Positions 6,544-12,612 of a stretch of 16,111 bases of DNA are shown in pieces (position 1 is the first letter of the stretch; each line of letters starts with the position of its first letter). The position numbers and the translations under genes are program-made. The notes beneath the pieces are model-generated. The model saw only the letters and a list, made by a program, of their open reading frames with translations. It ran no database searches and was not told the DNA's origin. This stretch comes from an uncultured Eubacterium sp. (GTDB lineage: Bacteria > Bacillota > Clostridia > Lachnospirales > Lachnospiraceae), in the NCBI GenBank assembly GCA_910579145.1, contig CAJTTQ010000060.1, positions 1 to 16,111 on the forward strand, given 5' to 3'.

Positions 6544-7422
6544 CTACTCCAGATTCTGGATCTGCTCCCTGATCTTTTCAATCTCCGTTTTCAAAAGGAT
6601 ACCCTGATCGGAAATCACCAGATCATTCGCTTTCGACAGCGTGGTATTTGCCTCGCGGTTCAATTCCTGTGCGATAAAATCGAGTTTTCTTCCCACCGAC
6701 TCCTCGTTTTCAAGCGTTTCCCTCATATGCTTGATATGGCTGTTCATACGGACTAGTTCCTCGTCGACACATATTTTATCGGCATAGATTACGAGTTCCG
6801 TTGCCATCACGCCCTCATCCAGTTTCGTGTCACCCAAAAGTTCTGTCACCTTTGCCCGGAGCCGTTCCTTATAATCCTCAAAAACAAGCGGTGATCGCCC
6901 GGCAATGTCATCTGCCGCTTTTTGCAATTCTGTCAGCTTGAGGAGCAGATCTTTTTTCAATTCTTCCCCTTCTGCCTCCCTCGCGCGTATAAACTCCTTT
7001 AAGGCGCCCGCCACTGTCGTTTCCACCAGCTCCCGCAGCTTATCCGTATCCACTGCCTGTTCTTTCAGCGTGAATACTTCCGGGTATTTCGAAAGGGTGT
7101 ACGCGTCCAGATCATTGGCAATCTGAAAATCCAGTGCCATACCGGCAAGCAGTTCCATGTAAGATTTCGCAAGATCCCTGTTATATGTGATATTTGCCGC
7201 ACCGGAACCGATCGTTTCATAGGTGATATACACATCGATCTTCCCTCGGCTGACACTCTTTTTCATCTGCCTTCTTATGTCGTTTTCAAATAAATTCAGG
7301 TTTTTTGGAAGACGGATAGAAATATCGCAATATCTGTGATTCACTGATTTGATCTCTACCGTAAGACGGGCATCTTCGTTCTCTGCCTCATACTTCCCAT
7401 AGCCGGTCATACTTCTTAACAT
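6544..7422 (-). CDS. yicC: YicC/YloC-family endoribonuclease
   Basis: A 292-residue member of the YicC/YloC family, recently recognised as endoribonucleases that act on RNA turnover. The N-terminal signature LRSMTGYGKYE (2-12) and SVNHRYCDISIRLP (26-39) are present. The C-terminal DUF1732 block GRKLDFIAQELNREANTTLS (244-263) followed by SDQGILLKTEIEKIREQIQN carries the conserved acidic residues. The ATG at 7422 fits the family start and has AGGAA 7 bases upstream; longer in-frame starts (7434, 7515) run into the promoter and were rejected. It is the first gene of the six-gene operon, 17 bases before remA, and is driven by the promoter at 7487-7515. Confidence 0.93.
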   Translation of the reverse strand: MLRSMTGYGKYEAENEDARLTVEIKSVNHRYCDISIRLPKNLNLFENDIRRQMKKSVSRGKIDVYITYETIGSGAANITYNRDLAKSYMELLAGMALDFQIANDLDAYTLSKYPEVFTLKEQAVDTDKLRELVETTVAGALKEFIRAREAEGEELKKDLLLKLTELQKAADDIAGRSPLVFEDYKERLRAKVTELLGDTKLDEGVMATELVIYADKICVDEELVRMNSHIKHMRETLENEESVGRKLDFIAQELNREANTTLSKANDLVISDQGILLKTEIEKIREQIQNLE

Positions 7423-7486
7423 TTTATTCCTCATTTCCGCGCCAGAGTTTTTGACTCGATTGCTTTTTTTGGTAATGCTCCGTATT

Positions 7487-7515
7487 ATTATAAAGGACTT
7501 GGAAACATAAGTCAA
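7487..7515 (-). promoter_or_regulatory. Sigma-A promoter of the yicC-rpoZ operon
   Basis: Minus strand: -35 TTGACT (7515-7510, 5/6), 17-base spacer, -10 TATAAT (7492-7487, 6/6). Transcription would start near 7480, about 58 bases before the yicC ATG. The -35 lies three bases from the -35 of the divergent rqcH promoter. Confidence 0.85.
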
Positions 7516-7518
7516 GAT

Positions 7519-7547
7519 TTGTCTTTCTTTTTTCCCGTAAATATAAT
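7519..7547 (+). promoter_or_regulatory. Sigma-A promoter of rqcH
   Basis: TTGTCT (7519-7524, 4/6), 17-base spacer, TATAAT (7542-7547, 6/6). The start point would be near 7554, giving a leader of roughly 67 bases that holds the GGTCAAA repeats at 7565-7592. Confidence 0.75.
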
Positions 7548-7564
7548 ATAATGATTGATATCAC

Positions 7565-7592
7565 GGTCAAAAGGTCAAAATACCATTTGACC
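7565..7592 (+). promoter_or_regulatory. GGTCAAA heptads and inverted repeat in the rqcH leader
   Basis: GGTCAAAA occurs twice in direct tandem (7565-7572, 7573-7580) and then once inverted as TTTGACC (7586-7592), so 7573-7592 is also a perfect 7-base-arm hairpin with a 6-base loop. The heptad equals the half-site of the heat-shock repressor CtsR (RGTCAAA-NAN-RGTCAAA), but the direct copies are separated by one base instead of three. Position just downstream of the start point suits a repressor site. Confidence 0.5.
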
Positions 7593-7620
7593 CCATCATC
7601 GAATACAGGAGGAAATACAA

Positions 7621-9381
7621 ATGGCTTTTGATGGATTTACCGTTGCGGCACTTACATCCGAACTGTCAGAGCATCTCACAGGCGGACGTTTACAAAAAAT
7701 TGCCCAGCCGGAATCAGACGAACTGCTGTTGACGATAAAAAATTCCGGGACTTCGTATCGGCTCGTTCTTAGCGCAAACCCTTCCCTTCCTTTGGTCTAT
7801 CTCACGAAACGGCCAAAAACATCCCCCCCCGCGGCACCTAATTTCTGCATGCTGCTGCGAAAACACCTAAACGGGGCGCGGATCACGGACATTTCCCAGT
7901 ACGGCCTCGAGCGGGTCATACGGATCGAGATGATAAACCGCAATGAACTGGGGGATGAGGTGACGAAATGCCTGATCATAGAAATCATGGGAAAACATAG
8001 TAATATCATTTTCGTGGACGATACAAATAAGATCATTGACAGTATCAAACATATCTCTTCCCTCGTCAGTTCGGTGCGGGAAGTACTGCCCGGGCGGGAT
8101 TATTTTATTCCCAACACCAAGCATAAACACGATCCGTTCGCGGTCACGACCGATGCCTGGATGAACGAGGTTATCACCCAGCCAACGAGCGTGGTACAGG
8201 GACTTTGCCGCTATTTTACAGGGATCAGCTTACCCACGGCACACGAAATCGCGGACCGCGGCAGGATCGACGGCGACGCCCCGTTTGCCTCGTTAAACGG
8301 AAACCAGCGCGCCAGCCTGTTCGAGTCATTAAAAGACATACTCGACCTCACCCGGGCCGGTGGATTTTCTCCGGAGATCGTATGGGACAATGACGAACCG
8401 CTGGAATTTTCAGCCTTTCCGCTTACGAGATACGTTGGATATACCCATCAGGCATTCTCCACGATGAGCGAGACGGTTGAGAATTATTATTCCGAAAAAG
8501 AAATCATCCAGCGGATCCGGCAAAAATCAATGGAGCTTCGCAAACATGTGACGACGCTCCGGGAACGAGCGCAGAAGAAGCTTTCCATCCAGGAAAAGCA
8601 GCTGGCGGATACGCAAAAGAGGGACAAGTTTAAAATATACGGCGAACTGATCCATACGTACGGCTACCAGCTCGGAGCAGAGGAACAGGTTCTCGTCTGT
8701 ACCAATTACTACGATGGCAAAGAGGTCCGTATTCCGGTCGATCCCACACTCTCCCCTTCCGAAAACGCGAACCACTATTTTAACCGGTACAATAAGCTCA
8801 AGCGGACATTTGAGGCCGTCACGATCCAGATCGAGGAAACAAAAGAGCTTATTGAACATCTGGACACGATCCTGACCGCGCTCGATATCGCCCGTCAGGA
8901 AGAAGATCTCGTACAGATCAAACAGGAACTGGTGGACAACGGTTATATCAAAAGCCGTGTGAGCCGGCGCAAAAACAAACAGATGACCCCGAAAAGCCGC
9001 CCGCTCCACTATGTTTCATCTGACGGATACGATATTTATGTAGGAAAAAACAATTACCAGAACGACCACCTCACGTTTAAAGTTGCCTCGGGAAATGACT
9101 GGTGGTTCCACGTCAAACAGGCGCCCGGCTCCCATGTCGTCGTAAAATGCAACAATGAAGAACCGCCGATCACCACATTTGAAGAAGCGGCAAGCCTCGC
9201 CGCCTTTTATTCCCAAAAGCGGGATTCTAAAAAGGTTGAGATCGACTATGTGCAGAAGAAACATGTGAAACGGCCAAACGGAGGAAAATCAGGATTTGTT
9301 GTCTATTACACCAATTATTCTATGGTCGTATCCCCGGATATCAGCCATATCAAAGAGATTGACACAGGAGGAAACCGATGA
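7621..9381 (+). CDS. rqcH: RqcH, NFACT-family ribosome quality-control factor
   Basis: A 586-residue NFACT protein (also annotated FbpA, fibronectin-binding). RqcH binds stalled 50S subunits carrying peptidyl-tRNA and recruits alanyl-tRNA to add C-terminal alanine tails, marking the chain for degradation. Seen here: the NFACT-N domain (about 1-280, beginning AFDGFTVAALTSEL), the helical/coiled-coil region (about 292-345 and 385-440), and the NFACT-R domain (about 463-575) with GNDWWFHVKQAPGSHVV (491-507). The position corresponding to the Asp of the functional Asp-Arg pair (D97-R98 in B. subtilis) is Glu97-Arg98, a conservative change. AGGAGG lies 8 bases before the ATG. The next gene overlaps its stop by four bases. 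Confidence 0.93.
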   Translation: MAFDGFTVAALTSELSEHLTGGRLQKIAQPESDELLLTIKNSGTSYRLVLSANPSLPLVYLTKRPKTSPPAAPNFCMLLRKHLNGARITDISQYGLERVIRIEMINRNELGDEVTKCLIIEIMGKHSNIIFVDDTNKIIDSIKHISSLVSSVREVLPGRDYFIPNTKHKHDPFAVTTDAWMNEVITQPTSVVQGLCRYFTGISLPTAHEIADRGRIDGDAPFASLNGNQRASLFESLKDILDLTRAGGFSPEIVWDNDEPLEFSAFPLTRYVGYTHQAFSTMSETVENYYSEKEIIQRIRQKSMELRKHVTTLRERAQKKLSIQEKQLADTQKRDKFKIYGELIHTYGYQLGAEEQVLVCTNYYDGKEVRIPVDPTLSPSENANHYFNRYNKLKRTFEAVTIQIEETKELIEHLDTILTALDIARQEEDLVQIKQELVDNGYIKSRVSRRKNKQMTPKSRPLHYVSSDGYDIYVGKNNYQNDHLTFKVASGNDWWFHVKQAPGSHVVVKCNNEEPPITTFEEAASLAAFYSQKRDSKKVEIDYVQKKHVKRPNGGKSGFVVYYTNYSMVVSPDISHIKEIDTGGNR

Positions 9382-10253
9382 TTTATTATGATTCTCACGT
9401 ACACACGGCGTTTTCGACCGACAGCGAGGCACCTATGGAACAAATGGTAATACAGGCCATACGTACCGGACTTTGCGGCCTTACCTTTACCGATCATATG
9501 GATTATCATTTCCCGGCAGAATATAGCTTTGACAACTCGTCCGACTGCCCGCCGTTTACGTTTGACCTCGAGAAATATTTGGCACAGATCGAGCAGATGG
9601 AACAAACTTATGGCGCCGGATTACAACTATACCGCGGCGCGGAGATCGGATTAAAACCTGACGCGGTTGAAAAAAATATCGAGTTGAGCCGGGATAAACG
9701 GCTCGATTATATCATAGGCTCCATTCATCTCGTGGATGATATGGATCCGTATTTCCCACAATATTGGGAGGCGTTTGGAGAGAAAAATGGGATCACTGCT
9801 TATTTTGAGGCAGCGTTACAAAATATACAGTACACCAATTCGGCGTCTGCGTGTAAAAACAAAACTTCCGACACCTTCGTGCGGATCGACACGTTCGGGC
9901 ATCTCGACTACATCGTCCGGTACGCCCCGTCAGGCTGCCGTTTTTATTCCTACCGGATGTACGCGGAACTGATCGACGAAATACTCCAGATCATCGTCAA
10001 CCGGGGGATTTGTCTTGAGGTGAACACCTCGGGATACAAAAACGGCGGCGTCATGCCAAATCCAAATGAGGACATCATCCGCCGCTACCGGGAACTGGGG
10101 GGAGAGCAGATTACGTTTGGCTCCGATGCCCACACGCCAGAACGGATCGCGGACCGTTTTTCGGATGCGGAACGAATAGTAAGAAATGCCGGTTTTGACC
10201 ATTACACTACCTTTATTGGCCATAAACCGACATTTCATAATTTCGACAATTAG
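9378..10253 (+). CDS. PHP-domain phosphoesterase, histidinol-phosphatase (HisK/HisJ) family
   Basis: A 291-residue polymerase/histidinol-phosphatase (PHP) domain enzyme. All metal-binding motifs can be seen: HVH (7-9), TDH (38-40), GAEIG (87-91), GSIH (114-117), GHLD (174-177) and GSDAH (248-252). Family members such as HisK remove phosphate from histidinol phosphate in histidine synthesis, but there is no his gene here, and the family includes phosphatases of other substrates. The ATG overlaps the rqcH stop (ATGA) and is served by AGGAGG within the last rqcH codons, so it is translationally coupled to it. Its stop overlaps that of the convergent iscU. The fold and metal site are sure; the substrate is not. 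Confidence 0.88.
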   Translation: MIYYDSHVHTAFSTDSEAPMEQMVIQAIRTGLCGLTFTDHMDYHFPAEYSFDNSSDCPPFTFDLEKYLAQIEQMEQTYGAGLQLYRGAEIGLKPDAVEKNIELSRDKRLDYIIGSIHLVDDMDPYFPQYWEAFGEKNGITAYFEAALQNIQYTNSASACKNKTSDTFVRIDTFGHLDYIVRYAPSGCRFYSYRMYAELIDEILQIIVNRGICLEVNTSGYKNGGVMPNPNEDIIRRYRELGGEQITFGSDAHTPERIADRFSDAERIVRNAGFDHYTTFIGHKPTFHNFDN

Positions 10254-10690
10254 TATTCTTCTTCGTCTTCCTCATCCTCATGGATATCTGACTTTGGTTC
10301 TTCTAGTCCCTCGATCACGATACCATGTTTTTTCGCGTAATCCCAAAGAGCCGCATGAATGGCTTCTTCCGCCAGAAGAGAACAATGGACTTTCACCGGT
10401 GGAAGTCCATCCAATGCCTCCATCACGGCTTTATTCGTAACCTGCATAGCCTCTTCAATGGATTTTCCCTTGACCAGTTCGGTTGCCATGCTGCTTGTCG
10501 CCACCGCGGCGCCGCAGCCAAACGTCTTAAACTTGCAGTCGTTGATGATCCCATCGTCGTCTATATCAAGGTAGATCCGCATAATGTCGCCGCATTTCGC
10601 ATTTCCGACCGTACCTACACCGCTCGCGTCCTCGATTTCCCCGACATTTCTCGGATTACTAAAATGATCCATCACTTTTTCACTATACAT
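10250..10690 (-). CDS. iscU: IscU/NifU-type Fe-S cluster scaffold
   Basis: A 146-residue scaffold on which Fe-S clusters are built from sulfur supplied by the cysteine desulfurase, then passed to apoproteins. The N-terminus MYSEKVMDHFSNPRNVG and the ligands Cys33 (with Asp35, motif AKCGD), Cys59 (TFGCGAA) and Cys103 (VHCSLLAEEA) are those of IscU. The last 15 residues are an acidic tail (DIHEDEEDEEEY), longer than in the enterobacterial protein. GGAGG lies 9 bases before the ATG, and the gene starts 24 bases after iscS. It is the last gene of the isc operon. No terminator is visible, since the stop overlaps the convergent phosphoesterase gene. Confidence 0.94.
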   Translation of the reverse strand: MYSEKVMDHFSNPRNVGEIEDASGVGTVGNAKCGDIMRIYLDIDDDGIINDCKFKTFGCGAAVATSSMATELVKGKSIEEAMQVTNKAVMEALDGLPPVKVHCSLLAEEAIHAALWDYAKKHGIVIEGLEEPKSDIHEDEEDEEEY

Positions 10691-10714
10691 TTATTTTTTC
10701 CTCCAATCCAATAG

Positions 10715-11899
10715 TTAGTGTGAGTTCTTCTTTACAAAATCCTCATACAGAGGCGACATGCTCCGAAGCTTTTCCACAATATTAGTTAACTTATCCACAA
10801 CGTAGTCGGCATCTTCTTTCGTCGTATCCTCACTGAGTGTCATCCGGAGGGAACCGTGTGCCACTTCGTGAGGGAGTCCGATTGCTAACAATACATGGGA
10901 CGGGTCGAGAGACCCCGATGTACAGGCTGAACCGCTAGAAGCACAAATTCCTTCCATATCGAGCATGATCAACAGCGATTCCCCTTCTACAAACTGAAAA
11001 CTGAAATTTACGTTATTCGGCAGGCGTTCACTCCGGTGGCCGTTCAGCCGGCAGTACGGGATGCCTTTTTCAATCTTCTCAATCAGGTAATCCCGAACCT
11101 CTGCTTCCTGTTTCGTGCGCTCTTCCATCGTTGATACGGCCAGGGATACCGCCTTTCCAAAACCGACGATTCCCGGCACGTTTTCCGTCCCCGCTCTTCG
11201 CTTTCGCTCCTGCGCTCCGCCGTGGATGAAAGAACGGAGTTTTAATCCTTTGCGGATATAGAGAAACCCGATCCCTTTTGGCCCATGAAGTTTATGCGCG
11301 CTGGCGCTTAACATATCAATATGATCTTCTTCTACATCAATCGGGATCTGCCCGAATGCCTGTACCGCATCGGTATGGAACAGGATCCCGTGCTCTTTGG
11401 CAATCCTGCCGATTTCCCTGACCGGCTGAATGGCGCCGATCTCGTTATTGGCAAACATGATGGAAATCAGTATCGTATCCGGGCGGATCGCCTCTTTCAA
11501 ACGATCCAGCCGCACGATCCCCTTCTCATCCACATCTACGTATGTTATCTCAAAACCGCGTTTTTCCAAATACTCGCAAGTATGAAGGATCGCATGATGC
11601 TCTATTTTTGATGTAATGATATGTCTGCCCTTGTCCCCATACGCCTCCGCGGAAGCGATCAGCGCCCAGTTATCCGCCTCGGTTCCTCCAGCTGTAAAAT
11701 AAACATCCCTCATATCGGCGTGCAGCGCGTCGGCAATGATCTGCCTAGAGTCGTTCACCGCTTTTTTGTTTTTAGCCGCAAAATCATATACGCTGGATGG
11801 GTTGCCAAAATTCTCCGTAAAATAGGGCAGCATGGCATCTACTACTTCTGGCCGCACCGCCGTAGTCGCCGCATTGTCCAAATATATAAATTCACTCAT
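10715..11899 (-). CDS. iscS: IscS/NifS cysteine desulfurase
   Basis: A 394-residue pyridoxal-phosphate enzyme that takes sulfur from cysteine, giving alanine and an enzyme-bound persulfide for Fe-S clusters and thiolated cofactors. Recognised by YLDNAATTAVRP (6-17), the cofactor-contacting GGTEADNWAL (71-80), His101 (IEHHAIL), the PLP lysine Lys203 (SASAHKLHGPKG) and the persulfide-carrying Cys326 in SSGSACTSG (321-329), a class I loop. RRAGTEN (234-240) is also conserved. The ATG at 11899 has AAAGGAGA about 11 bases upstream. It lies between iscR and iscU in one operon, which fits a role with IscU in housekeeping Fe-S assembly. Confidence 0.95.
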   Translation of the reverse strand: MSEFIYLDNAATTAVRPEVVDAMLPYFTENFGNPSSVYDFAAKNKKAVNDSRQIIADALHADMRDVYFTAGGTEADNWALIASAEAYGDKGRHIITSKIEHHAILHTCEYLEKRGFEITYVDVDEKGIVRLDRLKEAIRPDTILISIMFANNEIGAIQPVREIGRIAKEHGILFHTDAVQAFGQIPIDVEEDHIDMLSASAHKLHGPKGIGFLYIRKGLKLRSFIHGGAQERKRRAGTENVPGIVGFGKAVSLAVSTMEERTKQEAEVRDYLIEKIEKGIPYCRLNGHRSERLPNNVNFSFQFVEGESLLIMLDMEGICASSGSACTSGSLDPSHVLLAIGLPHEVAHGSLRMTLSEDTTKEDADYVVDKLTNIVEKLRSMSPLYEDFVKKNSH

Positions 11900-11960
11900 T
11901 TCCTGTCTTTCTCCTTTCTATGTTCATCCTGTTCGTCCATGTAACGATACGTAACTGACA

Positions 11961-11981
11961 GGCTGCCGATTATCAGCAGCC
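11961..11981 (-). other. Strong hairpin at the iscR stop, between iscR and iscS
   Basis: In the minus-strand RNA, GGCTGC and GCAGCC form a perfect stem that continues inward through one G-U pair and two more pairs to a three-base loop, about 9 pairs in all. The iscR stop codon lies in it. There is no following U-run, so it is not a standard terminator. It may protect or mark processing of the mRNA, or adjust iscS-iscU output. Confidence 0.5.
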
Positions 11982-12416
11982 GCTGTTTTTATCTGCATCC
12001 GCATCCGCATCTGCAAGAAGTTCTGAAAGCATAAGACTATCAACCGCATGATGGATGCTGTCACTGATCCGCTTCCAAACAACTTTCGATATACATTGAC
12101 CCGACTCCTTACAGGGAGCGCCGTTTTCCATGATCTCCGCGCAATTGACCGGAGCTAAGTCCCCCTCCAGGGCGCGCAGGATATCCCCGACCGAAATCCG
12201 GTCTGCCGGTACTGCAAGGGAATATCCCCCCTTGGCTCCCCGCACGCTCGTGACAATATCCGCTTTTTTTAACTTTGCAATCAGCTGTTCGAGATAACTC
12301 ATGGAAATGTCCTGCCGTAAGGCAATATCACCGAGTGGAACCGGCTCATTCTCCCCATGAATCGCAATGTCGATCACAGCCCGAAGACCGTATCGACCCT
12401 TTGTAGAAATCTTCAT
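11973..12416 (-). CDS. iscR: IscR, Rrf2-family Fe-S-sensing repressor
   Basis: A 147-residue Rrf2-family regulator. The N-terminal winged helix is plain (MKISTKGRYGLRAVIDIAIH, then QDISMSYLEQLIAKLKKADI and the wing SVRGAKGGYSL). The three cysteines that hold the cluster in IscR-type members are Cys92, Cys102 and Cys108 (spacing X9 and X5). Rrf2 proteins of this type repress Fe-S assembly genes when holo-protein is plentiful. The ATG at 12416 was chosen because AAGG lies 5-6 bases upstream and it fits the family start; the ATG at 12428 has no site. The C-terminus has a short Asp-Ala repeat and a final Cys147. It heads the iscR-iscS-iscU operon and probably controls its own promoter. Confidence 0.92.
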   Translation of the reverse strand: MKISTKGRYGLRAVIDIAIHGENEPVPLGDIALRQDISMSYLEQLIAKLKKADIVTSVRGAKGGYSLAVPADRISVGDILRALEGDLAPVNCAEIMENGAPCKESGQCISKVVWKRISDSIHHAVDSLMLSELLADADADADKNSGC

Positions 12417-12433
12417 CGCTACCTTCATTTCTG

Positions 12434-12464
12434 CACGGAAAAACTCTGCCTGAATCTTTCCGTG
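12434..12464 (-). other. Leader hairpin of the isc operon
   Basis: Perfect 8-base arms CACGGAAA (12434-12441) and TTTCCGTG (12457-12464) around a 15-base loop, in the roughly 115-base leader of iscR and ending about 17 bases before the ATG. It has no U-run. It could be a structured RNA element or an inverted protein-binding site. Confidence 0.45.
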
Positions 12465-12506
12465 ACTTATTGCGTATCACCTGACACCTATATATCCTAC
12501 CATTTT

Positions 12507-12534
12507 AATTCCTATTATTTTAATCGGGATTAAA
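12507..12534. promoter_or_regulatory. Dyad operator at the isc promoter, probable Rrf2/IscR site
   Basis: Two dyads overlap. TTTAAT-CGGG-ATTAAA (12519-12534) is a perfect palindrome. AATTCC (12507-12512) and GGGATT (12526-12531) form a wider inverted repeat with one mismatch. They cover the expected start point, about 12531, just downstream of the -10. AT-rich dyads with CC/GG cores at such positions are typical of Rrf2-family regulators, here most likely IscR itself. Confidence 0.55.
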
Positions 12535-12537
12535 GGT

Positions 12538-12566
12538 ATTATACTCCCACGCCCTCCCTTTGTCAA
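12538..12566 (-). promoter_or_regulatory. Consensus sigma-A promoter of the iscR-iscS-iscU operon
   Basis: Minus strand: TTGACA (12566-12561, 6/6), 17-base spacer, TATAAT (12543-12538, 6/6). Such a strong promoter is expected for an operon held down by a repressor. It begins only about 45 bases beyond the stop of the upstream gene. Confidence 0.9.
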
Positions 12567-12581
12567 CACCCGGAACAAAAA

Positions 12582-12603
12582 AAACCTTCGATCTACCCGG
12601 TTT
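12582..12603 (-). terminator. Possible weak terminator of the 585-residue protein gene
   Basis: Minus strand RNA: AAACC and GGTTT form a short stem with a 12-base loop, followed by a run of U (complement of the A-run 12577-12584). It lies 10 bases after the stop at 12613 and just before the isc promoter. The stem is short, so efficiency is doubtful. Confidence 0.35.
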
Positions 12604-12612
12604 GTGCCCGTT

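Noticed and set aside
8527..9009. 160-residue minus-strand open frame inside rqcH
   Set aside because: It is antisense to well-conserved RqcH sequence, has no binding site and no recognisable domain.
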